Shown: positions 1 through 9,677, counted from the stretch's first letter. The stretch is 64,000 nt of DNA from JBJXGE01 sp046154185 (GCA_046154185.1 JBJXGE010000082.1:62001-126000), one strand, 5' to 3'. Numbers and translations are program-made. Notes: generated by a model not told the origin, from the letters alone.

Positions 1-999
1 CCTGACGCGCACAAAGATGGCGCGCGACTCCAGGACTTGATGCGCGAGCGCGGCGGCATGAGCGCGCTAGTCGAACTTTATCGCCAATACGAGCGGAGCG
101 AGAAGCATCGACTCGAGGGCGAGGAGATGGCGACGAGCAGCGACGCGGAGCTCCGCGCACTCGCCAGTGCAGAACTCGATGATCTGCGTGAGAAGCAAGC
201 TGCGGCGGCGCGCGCGTTGCGCGAACATATTCTCGACCAGGAAGTCGTGGGCGCCGACAAAGCGATCGTCGAGATTCGCGCCGGCACGGGCGGCGATGAG
301 GCCGCGCTCTTTGCCGCCGATGTGTTTCGCATGTACTCGCTCTATGCCGAGCTGAGGCGTTGGAAGCTCGAGATACTGAGCGAGAACAGCACCGCGCTGC
401 GCGGTTACAAGGAAATCGTTTTCGCATTGCGCGGCCCGGGCGCGTATGCGCGCCTGCGTTTCGAAAGCGGCGGGCATCGCGTGCAACGCGTGCCGGAAAC
501 CGAGACGCAAGGCCGCATCCACACGTCGGCCATCACCGTGGCCGTCATGGAAGAGGTGGAAGTCGAGGAAGTCGATATCAAGACAGCGGATATTCGAGTC
601 GACATTTTTTGCGCTTCCGGGCCGGGTGGTCAAAAAGTGAATAAGACTTCGAGCGCGGTGCGGCTCACGCACATTCCAACCGGCACAGTAGTGGCGATTC
701 AAGACGAGAGTTCGCAACACAAGAACAAAGCAAAAGCGATGCGCGTGCTGGCGAGTCGCATTCGCGAGAAGGAGCATGCTGAGCGTCGCGCGAAGGAAGA
801 CGCGATGCGCCGCAGCCTGATCGGCACGGGCGATCGCAGCGATCGAATTCGCACGTACAACTTCCCACAGAATCGCGTCACCGATCACCGAATCGGCGTG
901 ACGATCTATCAGCTCGACCGTTTCATGCTCGGAGCCATCGATGAGCTCCTCGATAAGCTCGAAACCCATGACCGCGAAGAACGACTCCAAATGCTCTGA
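1..999 (+). CDS. prfA: Peptide chain release factor 1 (5' truncated by window edge)
   Basis: Class I release factor that recognises UAA and UAG and triggers peptidyl-tRNA hydrolysis on the ribosome. The GPGGQKVNKTSSAV segment contains the catalytic GGQ (codons at 625-633). The codon-recognition tripeptide is P-E-T in RVPETETQGRIHTSA, which fits the RF1 P-x-T motif rather than the RF2 SPF. The QDESSQHKNKAKA and GDRSDRIRTYNFPQ blocks are also typical of the family. The frame is open to base 1 and residues before the first TTG/ATG (37/40) still align with domain 1, so the true start lies upstream; about 332 of some 355-360 residues are visible. The 3' end overlaps prmC by 32 bases, the common prfA-prmC arrangement. 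Confidence 0.96.
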   Translation, partial: PDAHKDGARLQDLMRERGGMSALVELYRQYERSEKHRLEGEEMATSSDAELRALASAELDDLREKQAAAARALREHILDQEVVGADKAIVEIRAGTGGDEAALFAADVFRMYSLYAELRRWKLEILSENSTALRGYKEIVFALRGPGAYARLRFESGGHRVQRVPETETQGRIHTSAITVAVMEEVEVEEVDIKTADIRVDIFCASGPGGQKVNKTSSAVRLTHIPTGTVVAIQDESSQHKNKAKAMRVLASRIREKEHAERRAKEDAMRRSLIGTGDRSDRIRTYNFPQNRVTDHRIGVTIYQLDRFMLGAIDELLDKLETHDREERLQML

Positions 1000-1888
1000 T
1001 GCCGACGCTGGCAACGAGACGGGCGCCGAATTGCTTGCGGAAGGATTTGCGTTGCTGCGCAACGCAGGCGGAGCCGAACGCCGACGGGATGCCCGACTCG
1101 ATGTCGAGTTGTTGCTGGCCCACGCGATCGGCGTTCCGCGCGCGGTGCTCGAGCGCCAGGCCCGTGTCGCGAGTAAGACTGCTACGCACTATCGCACGCT
1201 ACTCGCACGCCGCGCGCGCGGCGAACCGATTGCGTACCTCTTAGGGGAATGGGAGTTTTACGGAATTTCATTCGCGGTCTCACCGGCCGTGCTCGTACCG
1301 CGACCGGAGACAGAGTTGCTGGTCGATTGGGCGCTCGAGCACTTGCGAAATCGCGCAGAAACCGTTCGCATCGCCGATCTCGGCACGGGCAGCGGCTGCA
1401 TTGCGATCGCCATCGCGCTCGAGCTTTCGAGGGCTGAAGTTCACGCGACGGATATTTCGGAAGACGCGCTCGCGGTCGCGCGCCAAAACGTCGCACGGCA
1501 CGGGCTCGGCGCGCGAGTACGACTCTACCAAGGTGATTGGCTCGCGCCGCTCACGCCGCCCTTTGACTTGATCGTCAGTAACCCACCCTACGTGGCGCGA
1601 AACGACTCCAAACTGTCGGCGGACGTCGCGAGATTCGAGCCGGCCGGCGCGCTTCACGATTCGGACGGCGACGGGCTCGGCGCGTATCGTCGACTCGCGA
1701 ACGACGTCGGGCGCTACTTGTCGCACGCCGGCGCTGGAGTACTCGTCGAAGTTGGCGAAGACCAGGCGCCGCAAGTCACGCGCATCTTTGCCGCCGCCGG
1801 TTTTCGCACGACCGTCCGCCGCGATCTCGCCGGCATCGAACGCGCTCTCTTGTGCCAGCGCGTCGGCGTTGGGATTGACGCTGGCTGA
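968..1888 (+). CDS. prmC: Release factor glutamine methyltransferase PrmC (HemK)
   Basis: N5-glutamine methyltransferase that methylates the GGQ glutamine of release factors using S-adenosylmethionine. The product is about 306 residues. It has an N-terminal helical substrate-binding domain, a class I SAM fold with motif LGTGSGCIAIAIA, and the diagnostic N-P-P-Y catalytic motif at about residue 205 (LIVSNPPYVA). I chose ATG 968 (MTAKNDSK); an in-frame ATG at 941 would only lengthen the overlap with prfA. The overlap suggests coupled translation of enzyme and substrate. Confidence 0.95.
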   Translation: MTAKNDSKCSDADAGNETGAELLAEGFALLRNAGGAERRRDARLDVELLLAHAIGVPRAVLERQARVASKTATHYRTLLARRARGEPIAYLLGEWEFYGISFAVSPAVLVPRPETELLVDWALEHLRNRAETVRIADLGTGSGCIAIAIALELSRAEVHATDISEDALAVARQNVARHGLGARVRLYQGDWLAPLTPPFDLIVSNPPYVARNDSKLSADVARFEPAGALHDSDGDGLGAYRRLANDVGRYLSHAGAGVLVEVGEDQAPQVTRIFAAAGFRTTVRRDLAGIERALLCQRVGVGIDAG

Positions 1889-1903
1889 TTCTCTTCCGCG
1901 CTC

Positions 1904-1946
1904 TTGCGATGCCTATCGGCCCGCCTAGAATCGCGACAAGTCGCGA
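1904..1946 (+). promoter_or_regulatory. Putative sigma-70-like promoter and palindrome upstream of murA
   Basis: TTGCGA (1904-1909) and TAGAAT (1926-1931) are separated by 16 bases and lie in the 160-base gap before murA. A perfect inverted repeat, TCGCGAC-AA-GTCGCGA, follows directly (1931-1946) and would overlap the transcription start, so it may be an operator. This is pattern recognition only. The rest of the gap shows nothing else. Confidence 0.35.
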
Positions 1947-2048
1947 ATCGCCTCCGGGAATCTCACGGTAATTGCCAAACGAAGTTGCTTTCGTGTCGCA
2001 GCGTCGAGGGCGTTGAGTTCTCGCCCTTGCAGAAATGGGGAAAGCGTC

Positions 2049-3323
2049 TTGGACAAACTTGTTATCCGCGGCGGTATTCCGCTCACCGGCAAAGTCACAA
2101 TCGATGGCTCGAAGAACGGCGCGTTACCCGTACTGTTCGCCTCGCTGTTGGCCGAGAAACCGGTCACTTTGCACAACGTGCCGCAGCTCATGGACACGCG
2201 CACGACGGTGCGCATGCTCGGTGAGCTCGATTCAAAGGTGACGGAGCGCGGTAATACGGTCACGATCGATACGCCTGACGAGGGCGCATTTACCGCTCCT
2301 TACGATATGGTGCGCCGCATGCGCGCGTCGGTTTGCTGCTTGGGTCCGCTCTTGGCACGGCGCGGACGCGCGCGCGTTTCGCGTCCCGGCGGCTGCGCGA
2401 TCGGCGATCGCCCGATCGACTTACATTTGAAGGGGTTGCAAGCGCTCGGCGCCGAAATTCGCACTCAACACGGGTACATCGAAGCGAGCGCGAAGCGCTT
2501 GCGCGGCGCGAATATTTTCCTGAGCGGCGCATTCGGCTCGTCGGTATTGGGCACGGCCAATGTGATGATGGCGGCGGCGCGGGCGCAAGGGGTGACCGTC
2601 ATCGAAGGCGCTGCCTGCGAGCCCGAGATCACGGGCCTCGCGGATTTCTTGCAGATTCTCGGCGTGCCGGTCGAAGGCGCGGGCACACCGTTCGTGCGCA
2701 TCGAGGGCGTCGATCACGTCGGTGGCGGTGAGTACACGATTCCACCCGATCGCGTCGAAGCGGGCACCTACGTGATTGCGGGCGCCATGGCGGGTGGCGA
2801 GGTCGAAGTCGACGGCTGCGAGCCGCGGCACTTGAATGCGCTCATCGATGTGCTGCAGCGCATGGGCGTTCCGCTCGAACTCGGCGCGCGCTCCATTATC
2901 GTGCGCGGCGTGCCAGAGTTGCGTCCGGTCGACGTCGCGACGCATCCTTACCCAGGTTTTCCGACGGACTTGCAAGCGCAGTTGATGGCGCTCTTGTGTC
3001 GCGCGCGCGGCATCAGCCTCATCACCGAGAAGGTCTATCCGGATCGCTTCATGCACATCGCCGAACTCAATCGCTTGGGTGCGCGAATCCGCAAGGAAGG
3101 ACCGATGGCGATCATCGAAGGCGGCGCGCCGCTTTCGGGCGCCGACGTGATGGCGTCCGATCTGCGCGCGTCGGCTTGTCTCGTGCTCGCGGCCTTGGTC
3201 GCCGAAGGCAGCACCGAGATCCATCGCATTTACCATCTCGATCGCGGTTACATGCACATGGAGCAGAAACTCGCCCGACTCGGTGCGGAGATCCATCGCG
3301 AGTACGACGAATCAGGAGTGTAA
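2049..3323 (+). CDS. murA: UDP-N-acetylglucosamine 1-carboxyvinyltransferase MurA
   Basis: First committed step of peptidoglycan synthesis: transfers enolpyruvate from PEP to UDP-GlcNAc in the cytoplasm. The protein opens with the family start MDKLVIRGGIPLTG and has the substrate-binding DGSKNGALPVL. The reactive cysteine sits in SRPGGCAIGDRP (about residue 116, equivalent to E. coli Cys115), so the fosfomycin-sensitive Cys form is predicted. I chose TTG 2049 because GGGGAAAG lies a few bases upstream and the product then begins exactly like homologues; a longer in-frame start at 2013 is less likely. About 424 residues is normal. It sits 9 bases before ffh, probably in the same operon. Its presence argues for a peptidoglycan wall. 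Confidence 0.95.
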   Translation: MDKLVIRGGIPLTGKVTIDGSKNGALPVLFASLLAEKPVTLHNVPQLMDTRTTVRMLGELDSKVTERGNTVTIDTPDEGAFTAPYDMVRRMRASVCCLGPLLARRGRARVSRPGGCAIGDRPIDLHLKGLQALGAEIRTQHGYIEASAKRLRGANIFLSGAFGSSVLGTANVMMAAARAQGVTVIEGAACEPEITGLADFLQILGVPVEGAGTPFVRIEGVDHVGGGEYTIPPDRVEAGTYVIAGAMAGGEVEVDGCEPRHLNALIDVLQRMGVPLELGARSIIVRGVPELRPVDVATHPYPGFPTDLQAQLMALLCRARGISLITEKVYPDRFMHIAELNRLGARIRKEGPMAIIEGGAPLSGADVMASDLRASACLVLAALVAEGSTEIHRIYHLDRGYMHMEQKLARLGAEIHREYDESGV

Positions 3324-3332
3324 GCGTAGATC

Positions 3333-4904
3333 ATGTTCGAGAACATCTCGCGGCGCTTTAGCGACATTATCGCCGGCATCCGCGGACGCAAAATCACCGA
3401 GAGCAACATCAAGGATACGGTGCGCGAGATTCGGGTCGCGCTCCTCGAAGCCGACGTAGCGCTGCCGGTCGTCAAAGACTTCATCGCCAAAGTGCAGGAG
3501 AAGGCGCTCGGCGCGATCGTCGTCGAAGGCGTCGACTCCGGCCAACAGTTCATCAAGGCGGTGAACGACGAGCTGGCCGCACTGATGGGGCCGGTGCAGA
3601 ACGAGATCTCGTGGCGGAAGGGCGGGCCGACCGTCATTCTGCTCGCCGGCTTGCAAGGCAGCGGCAAAACCACGACGTGCGGCAAGCTCGCGCTCTATCT
3701 GCGCGACAAGAAACAACGTCGCCCGCTCATGGTCGCCGCCGACATTCAGCGGCCGGCCGCGATCGAACAGCTCAAGACGCTCGGTGCGCAACTCGAGATT
3801 CCGGTCTTCCATCAACCGGGACTGACGCCGCCGCAGATATGCGAGCAAGCGGTGAAGAAGGCCGCGAGCCTGGGTTGCGATACCGTGCTGCTCGACACCG
3901 CAGGTCGTCTCCACATCGACGCTGCGTTGATGGACGAGCTCAAACAAGTCGCAAGGCTGACGAACCCCGACGAAATTTTTCTCGTTTGCGATGCGATGAC
4001 CGGCCAAGACGCCGTCAATTCGGCGCGCGAATTCAACGCCGCGCTCGAGCTGTCGGGTTTGATCCTCACAAAGCTCGACGGTGACGCGCGCGGTGGCGCC
4101 GCGCTCTCCGTCAAGTTCATCACCGGGAAGACGATTCGCTTCGTCGGCGTCGGCGAAAAGCTTGATCGGCTCGATGAGTTTCATCCGGATCGCATGGCGC
4201 AGCGCATCCTCGGCATGGGTGACATTGTGTCGCTTGTCGAACGCGCACAGGAAAAGATCGACGTCGAGCATCGCCAGGCGATGGAAGAGAGTCTGCGCGA
4301 GGGCACCTTCAACCTCGAGCATTTTCTGCAGCAGATGCAGCAGATGAAGAAAATGGGTTCGATGCGCGATCTGCTGTCGCATATCCCGGGGCTCGGCGCG
4401 CACGTCGATGAGATCGGCGTTGACGACAAGGATCTCGTCGGCATCGAGAGCATTATTCAATCGATGACGCGCTCTGAACGCGAACGCCCGGAGATCATCA
4501 ACACCGGCCGCCGGCGTCGCATCGCGAACGGTTGCGGACGCAGCATCGAAGACGTCAACGATCTCTTGAAGCAGTTCAAGATGATGAAAGGCGTCATGGA
4601 TGAGATGGCCGGTTACGGCAAGGGTTTCATCGGCAAGATGCGCGGCCTCCGCGCGATGCAAAAGAAGATGAAATCGGGCGGCATGATGGGACCGCCGGAC
4701 ATGCCGTCGCCGCCGCGAGCTGTGGCGCCAGGAGTCGCGCCGGGGATGGCGCCCCAACCGCGGGGTCCGTCCGCGCCGATGCCATCGCGCCATCCCTCCG
4801 CGGCCGATCAAAATCGGGCCAATCGCCAACCCATCGACCGCGACCAACTGCGGAAGAAGAAAAAGGCCGAGCGCCAACGCAAGCGCAAGGGCCGACAACG
4901 CTGA
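3333..4904 (+). CDS. ffh: Signal recognition particle protein Ffh
   Basis: SRP54-type GTPase that binds 4.5S/SRP RNA and signal sequences and delivers nascent chains to FtsY. It has an N domain (residues 1-90), a P-loop GLQGSGKTTTCGKLA near residue 106, the DTAGRLHID G3 motif, the TKLDGDARGGAALS G4 region, and a C-terminal Met-rich M domain (RGLRAMQKKMKSGGMM). At 523 residues it is slightly long. The extra length is a Pro/Met-rich then Lys/Arg-rich tail after about residue 450. It starts 9 bases after the murA stop. A roughly 540-residue antisense frame across it is a shadow. Confidence 0.96.
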   Translation: MFENISRRFSDIIAGIRGRKITESNIKDTVREIRVALLEADVALPVVKDFIAKVQEKALGAIVVEGVDSGQQFIKAVNDELAALMGPVQNEISWRKGGPTVILLAGLQGSGKTTTCGKLALYLRDKKQRRPLMVAADIQRPAAIEQLKTLGAQLEIPVFHQPGLTPPQICEQAVKKAASLGCDTVLLDTAGRLHIDAALMDELKQVARLTNPDEIFLVCDAMTGQDAVNSAREFNAALELSGLILTKLDGDARGGAALSVKFITGKTIRFVGVGEKLDRLDEFHPDRMAQRILGMGDIVSLVERAQEKIDVEHRQAMEESLREGTFNLEHFLQQMQQMKKMGSMRDLLSHIPGLGAHVDEIGVDDKDLVGIESIIQSMTRSERERPEIINTGRRRRIANGCGRSIEDVNDLLKQFKMMKGVMDEMAGYGKGFIGKMRGLRAMQKKMKSGGMMGPPDMPSPPRAVAPGVAPGMAPQPRGPSAPMPSRHPSAADQNRANRQPIDRDQLRKKKKAERQRKRKGRQR

Positions 4905-4967
4905 GCGCAGATCGGCGACCATCAGCCAAGACGCCACATCGAACGAGTCGGAAAAAAGAACGAACCC

Positions 4968-5936
4968 ATGTCGAGACCATGCTTGAATTTTCGCTGGTGG
5001 CTGGCAGCGCTGTTTTGTGGCGCGATGCTGGTCGGCGGTTATGCGTCCATGCGAACCGTCGATGCACCTTCAGGCGCGTTGGCGGTTCCTGACGGCGTGA
5101 AGTTCGTGCCCGGCATCGTTTACAGCGAAGCAAATGGGGAGGCGCTCGCGCTCGATCTCGCGTACCCAGTCGCGGCGCGCGAACCGCTACCGCTCGTCAT
5201 CTGCGTACACGGAGGCGGTTGGCACGGCGGCTCGCGTGCAGGCTTGCATCCAGTGTTGTGGGATTTAGCCCAGCGTGGCTATGTCGCCGCGACGGTCAGT
5301 TATCGACTCGTCCCAAAGCACCGATTTCCAGCGCCGGTCGAAGATCTCAAATGTGCCGTACGATTTCTGCGTGCTGCGGCCGGCAAGTACCCGATCGATC
5401 CAGAACGCGTTGGCGCCATCGGTTACTCGGCCGGCGCGCATCTCGTTGCGATGCTCGGCGTCACCGCGCCCGGCGACAAGCTCGAAGGGGCGTGCGGTGA
5501 TCTCGCGATCTCGAGTCGCCTACAAGCCGTGGTCGCAATGTTCGGCGTCTTCGATCTCGCACTGGGTTGGCAGCAAAGCGCCAACATGCCGCGACTCGAA
5601 CGCGAGTACGTGCAAGCGGTCGTGCGCAACTTTCTCGGCGCAACGCCGGATGCCGATCCTGATCTTTGCCGGCGCGCGAGTCCATTCAACTATGTGACCG
5701 TCGACGACGCGCCGATGCTGCTGCTCCATGGCACGAAAGATCCGTTGGTGTCTATCGAGCAGTCGAAGCGTTTTTCCGAAGCGCTCAGGAAAGCGGATGT
5801 CGCCGTGGACTTCGTGAGCATCGATGGCGCCGGGCACGGATTCGAAGGCAAAGATCTCGTATTCGCGCGGGATCGGGTGCGCGAGTTTTTCGCGCTGCGC
5901 CTCGCCAAACCGCCGCCCGCGGTCGCGCCGAAGTGA
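4968..5936 (+). CDS. Secreted or membrane-anchored alpha/beta-hydrolase (esterase/lipase, BD-FAE-like)
   Basis: Predicted carboxyl-ester hydrolase of the hormone-sensitive-lipase/BD-FAE type. The N-terminus (WWLAALFCGAMLVGG) is a signal peptide or anchor. HGGGWHGGS (about residue 81) is the oxyanion HGGG motif and GYSAGAH holds the nucleophile Ser near 154. GTKDPLVS holds the acid near 258 and GAGHGFEG the His near 290, so the triad is complete. The 322-residue length is normal. It lies 63 bases after ffh on the same strand. Substrate is unknown. Confidence 0.85.
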   Translation: MSRPCLNFRWWLAALFCGAMLVGGYASMRTVDAPSGALAVPDGVKFVPGIVYSEANGEALALDLAYPVAAREPLPLVICVHGGGWHGGSRAGLHPVLWDLAQRGYVAATVSYRLVPKHRFPAPVEDLKCAVRFLRAAAGKYPIDPERVGAIGYSAGAHLVAMLGVTAPGDKLEGACGDLAISSRLQAVVAMFGVFDLALGWQQSANMPRLEREYVQAVVRNFLGATPDADPDLCRRASPFNYVTVDDAPMLLLHGTKDPLVSIEQSKRFSEALRKADVAVDFVSIDGAGHGFEGKDLVFARDRVREFFALRLAKPPPAVAPK

Positions 5937-5958
5937 TCGCGCAAAGAACAAGTCACGG

Positions 5959-6024
5959 GTCACTTGTGACGTACACCGAATGTACACCGGTTCCGGCACA
6001 CGGCGTGCTTTCCTATATATATAT
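5959..6024. repeat. Intergenic palindrome, short direct repeats and TA tract
   Basis: The gap between the convergent esterase and methyltransferase genes holds a perfect palindrome GTCAC-TT-GTGAC (5959-5970), two copies of GTACACCG (5971-5978, 5982-5989) and an alternating TA run near 6014-6024. No T-run terminator is evident. Function unknown. Confidence 0.35.
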
Positions 6025-6049
6025 GTGCGTCGCAGCGACTCGCCCGCCT

Positions 6050-7234
6050 TCAACCCGACCGCCGCCGCGTTAAATAAGCCTGCTTACTGCGGCCGAGTCG
6101 CAAGACGAACAACGTGTAGTCGGTGGCGCCCGCACGGCGCAGCGTCTTCGTCAATTGGTTCGCGTCCGCGGCCGCGTCGCGCGTCTTGATCTCTACGCGC
6201 CGGGCGTCGTGGGACTTGAGCCACGCGCGCGCGTCGTCATCGTGCCACGGACGCTGATCGACAATCTCGAAACTCGTGAGCCACGGACTCTCGACCGGAT
6301 CCGCACTCGCAAGCACGCCGAGATTCGCCGCGAGCTCTCCGAGCTGCAAAGGGACGCAGAGACTCGCGAGCAACTGAGCGCGCTCCAACGCGGGATCGGC
6401 AACATGCAAATACCGCGGCGGAAAGTTCGCGATCGGAAGCTGTCGTGCGGGTGTCCCGGTGTACGAGAGTCCTTGCGGAAGTCGAGTCGCTGTGCGTTCA
6501 CCCGGCGCATGGGCCAGCGCGCCGCACCATAACACGGCCTGCACCAGCTCGCCGCCGTCGCTCACGAATTCGAGTTCAGCGTCGGGCGCGAATCGCAGTT
6601 CTTCGAAATCGATGCCCGGTCCCAGCTTGATCGCTCCGTTGGGTGACTCCCGGAGTATGCGTGCGATGACGTTGGGCCCCGGTTGGTATTCCGCAAGTCT
6701 TCGCGCACGGGTCCGCACGCGCGGGTCCGCGTTCCGGCGCGCCGGGTCGATGTGAAAGTACGGGGTGTCGAGTGCCATCGCAGCAGCGTCGGCGCATGCA
6801 GTGGGCGCCGCGCTATTCAAGCCGGCCATCCAAGCGCGAGTCGGCGAAAGATCGTAACCGAGAGTGGGCGCAACTTTGCAAAGCTCGATCAAGTCGCCGC
6901 CAATTCCACAACAGAGATCGGAGATCGCTTGGGCGCCGGCCACGCGGAAGCGGGCCGCCTTGTGCGCGGCGACGCGCGCGCCGGTCGCCATCTCCACGCC
7001 GGGCACGTCTGCCACGAGCTCGCCGCTGGGAAAAAGTCTGCCCGCGCCTTTGCGTCGGGCCGCCGCGAGTTCAAGCGCCACGGTCACGACTTCACGCGGC
7101 CAGTTGGCACGCAGTCGCGCGAGTTCACGCGCAACGGTGGGGTCACAGGCGGCCGCCTCCGCTCGCAGCGCGGTATACTCTGGCGCGAGCAATCGTTGCC
7201 AAAGTTCGAGATCTAATCCAAGATCACTCGTCAC
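6050..7234 (-). CDS. Class I SAM methyltransferase with C-terminal THUMP-like domain
   Basis: Resembles the family of SAM-dependent methyltransferases carrying a THUMP-like C-terminal domain, thought to act on RNA. Helical N-terminus, then SAM-binding SDLCCGIGGDLIEL, then FHIDPARRNADPRVR where the DPAR motif marks this family, and a C-terminal half ending RLGRSKQAYLTRRR. 394 residues. The start codon is GTG at 7234. It is convergent with the esterase gene and divergent from the secreted beta-helix gene. No genomic link gives the substrate. Confidence 0.8.
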   Translation of the reverse strand: MTSDLGLDLELWQRLLAPEYTALRAEAAACDPTVARELARLRANWPREVVTVALELAAARRKGAGRLFPSGELVADVPGVEMATGARVAAHKAARFRVAGAQAISDLCCGIGGDLIELCKVAPTLGYDLSPTRAWMAGLNSAAPTACADAAAMALDTPYFHIDPARRNADPRVRTRARRLAEYQPGPNVIARILRESPNGAIKLGPGIDFEELRFAPDAELEFVSDGGELVQAVLWCGALAHAPGERTATRLPQGLSYTGTPARQLPIANFPPRYLHVADPALERAQLLASLCVPLQLGELAANLGVLASADPVESPWLTSFEIVDQRPWHDDDARAWLKSHDARRVEIKTRDAAADANQLTKTLRRAGATDYTLFVLRLGRSKQAYLTRRRSG

Positions 7235-7436
7235 AGGAAATTCTCGCGCGCGAATTTCGCGGCGATGTCTTTCTAGGTCAGGGTCTGGATGCGTCCATCG
7301 CTGTCAGCTCAACTGAGATCGAAGTAGTTCTCAAGAGACCAATTTCGTCGGCTCATCCGTTCGAGCACGAAGAGGCTCCAGCTAGACACCTAAAGAAGCC
7401 GAAGATAAGTTGCCTCCGCTGCGAGAAAGGTGTTCC

Positions 7437-9677
7437 GTGCGCGATTTCTGGCTCCCGCTGGCAATTGTTGTTTCCGCGTTTCAATCTCTCGCTCTGGGCC
7501 AGAGCACTGTTCATATCGTGCCCACTGATTTTCTCACGATTCAGTCCGCAATCTTCGCGGCACAAGATGGCGATGTCGTGCACGTGATGCAGGGCACGTA
7601 TTTCGAGAATCTCGATTTCCTCGGCAAGGCGATCACGGTCGAAAGCGCCGAAGGCCCGTCCGCGACCATCATCGATGGGCAAAACCTCGGCTCTGTCATC
7701 CGATTCATTTCGAGCGAGGGATCTAACAGTGTTTTGCAAGGTTTCACGATCACGCACGGGAGCGGCACCAATGTCGCGTGCGGGATGTGCCCGCCGCTCC
7801 TCGCGGGCGGTGGCATTTTCTGTTTCGATAGCTCGCCGACCATCGTCGACAACATCATTGTCCAGAACGGGTTGTCGGGAAGTGTGTTTCACGGCGGCGG
7901 GATCTACTCGTTCGGCGGCGCTCCTCGCATCTCAGGAAACGAAGTGGCGAGTAATGAGCTGACCGACGGAAGTTTCGGCGATTTGCAAGCGGGCGGTGGG
8001 ATCTACGCGTTCGGCGTTGGCGTGCTGATCGACAACAACGACATTCATGACAACGAATCGCAACAAGCCGGCGGCATCTATGTCGAAGGTCAGTGGACGG
8101 TCCTCGGCAACATCATCGCGAACAATTTCGCCGTATACAGCGGGGGCGGCGGCCTGCGCGCGATTGGCAGCGGACTATGCCAGGACAATCTCATCCTAGC
8201 GAACGCGAGCACGACGGGTGGCGGCGTCTACGCGAACGCCGCGGCGACCGACGTGCAGACTTATCTGTCGAACGTGATTCGCGGCAACTTCGCGGTCGCG
8301 CCGGGTGGCGTCGCCGCTGGCATGTTGGCCACGGAGTTGGCGGGGTCGCTCGGCAATTTCATTTTGACGAACACCGTGATCGACGCAAACCTCGCGACCG
8401 CGGCGCCGGGCGGCGTCGAGATCGCGCAGGGAATGCTCGTGAATTGCACGATCACCAACAACGTCAGTAATTTCGGCACGTCGGGCGTGAGCGGTGACGT
8501 CGTCGACCTGGTCAATTGCACGATCGCAGGCAACTATTGCCTTTCGACGTGTGGCAACAACGCCGCGGTCGCGCTCGCCGCGCCGAGCACTATCGCGAAC
8601 ACGATCGTGTATGGGAACCAGATGGGCCCCACGCTCGACCCGTCGGACGTGCAAGTGACTCCCGGACTCTCGGTGCAGTACTCAAGCATCCAGTTTGGCT
8701 ACAGCGGCGCGGGCAATGTCGAGTCCGACCCGTTGTTCCGCGCTGACGACGACTTTCGCTTGTCCGTCGGCTCACCAGCGGCCGACGCTGGCTCCAACTT
8801 GTTGTTGCCGATCGACGCTTGGGATCTCGACGAGGATGGCGACACCGCCGAATTCCTGCCGATAGATTTGCACGAGAATGCGCGCCGCGTGGATGCGCCG
8901 GAGGTTGTCGACACCGGCGCCGGGGACGCGCCGCTCGTCGACATGGGCGCGTTCGAGCTCGCGCCGGACTGCGACGACGACACGATTGCCGATGCGCGCG
9001 AGTTGGCGCTTGGACTCGCCACCGACTGCGATTTTGATGGCACGCTCGACGATTGCCAGATCACGGCCGATCCAATACTCGACTGCGATGCCTCGGGCAC
9101 GCTCGACAGTTGCGATATTTCGAGCGGTCTCGTACCCGATTGCAATGAGAATGGCATTCCCGATGGCTGCGAGCTCGAATCGAATCCGTCGGTGGACTGC
9201 AACCGCAACGGCAGTATCGATAGCTGCGAGATCGACATCGGCGCCGCGATCGATTGCGACTCGAGCGGCGTGCCCGACGAGTGCGAGCTCGCGAGCGGCG
9301 TGCTCGCGGACTGCAACGACAATCAATCACCCGACGTTTGTGACATCGCCGCCGCGCTCAGCCTGGACCACGACCGCGACGGGATTCCGGACGAATGCGA
9401 GCCACAGTTCGTCCGCGGGAACTGTAATGGCAGCGCGCCGGTCGATATCTCGGACGCCGTGTTCACGTTGAATTTTCTCTTCGGGACCGGCCCAGCGTCG
9501 CGTTGCCCGGCCGCTTGCGATTCCAATGACAGCGGCGCCCTCGACATCTCCGACGCGATCTACACGCTCGCCGCGCTCTTCGGCATCGGCCCGACTCCGC
9601 CGTCGCCCTACCCCGGCTGCGGCGTCGACCCGACGCCAAGCGGCGCCGAGTGCGCGGGCACCGGATCCTGCTTCTGA
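7437..9677 (+). CDS. Secreted parallel beta-helix protein with Ca-binding repeats and dockerin-like C-terminus
   Basis: Large extracellular protein of unknown function. A signal peptide (LPLAIVVSAFQSLALGQ) is followed by a region up to about residue 470 with repeated glycine/asparagine turns (GGGIYSFGG, GGGIYAFG, AGGIYVEG) typical of right-handed beta-helices (pectate-lyase-like, NosD/PbH1). Then come about seven repeats of roughly 20 residues of the form DCNxNGIPDxCEI, a thrombospondin-type-3-like Ca-binding rod. The C-terminus is the dockerin-like doublet (RGNCNGSAPVDISDAV, then CDSNDSGALDISDAI) and a CGVDPTP...C...C tail. I chose GTG 7437 because AGAAAGG lies 6 bases upstream; a TTG at 7410 is the alternative. 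Confidence 0.82.
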   Translation: MRDFWLPLAIVVSAFQSLALGQSTVHIVPTDFLTIQSAIFAAQDGDVVHVMQGTYFENLDFLGKAITVESAEGPSATIIDGQNLGSVIRFISSEGSNSVLQGFTITHGSGTNVACGMCPPLLAGGGIFCFDSSPTIVDNIIVQNGLSGSVFHGGGIYSFGGAPRISGNEVASNELTDGSFGDLQAGGGIYAFGVGVLIDNNDIHDNESQQAGGIYVEGQWTVLGNIIANNFAVYSGGGGLRAIGSGLCQDNLILANASTTGGGVYANAAATDVQTYLSNVIRGNFAVAPGGVAAGMLATELAGSLGNFILTNTVIDANLATAAPGGVEIAQGMLVNCTITNNVSNFGTSGVSGDVVDLVNCTIAGNYCLSTCGNNAAVALAAPSTIANTIVYGNQMGPTLDPSDVQVTPGLSVQYSSIQFGYSGAGNVESDPLFRADDDFRLSVGSPAADAGSNLLLPIDAWDLDEDGDTAEFLPIDLHENARRVDAPEVVDTGAGDAPLVDMGAFELAPDCDDDTIADARELALGLATDCDFDGTLDDCQITADPILDCDASGTLDSCDISSGLVPDCNENGIPDGCELESNPSVDCNRNGSIDSCEIDIGAAIDCDSSGVPDECELASGVLADCNDNQSPDVCDIAAALSLDHDRDGIPDECEPQFVRGNCNGSAPVDISDAVFTLNFLFGTGPASRCPAACDSNDSGALDISDAIYTLAALFGIGPTPPSPYPGCGVDPTPSGAECAGTGSCF

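Noticed and set aside
67..1062. 331-residue frame on the minus strand over prfA
   Set aside because: Antisense shadow of prfA; product has no recognisable motif and prfA is certain.
2421..3296. 291-residue minus frame over murA
   Set aside because: Antisense shadow with no domain.
3312..4937. 541-residue minus frame over ffh
   Set aside because: Longer than ffh but the protein is low-complexity Arg/His/Leu with no domain; shadow caused by high GC3.
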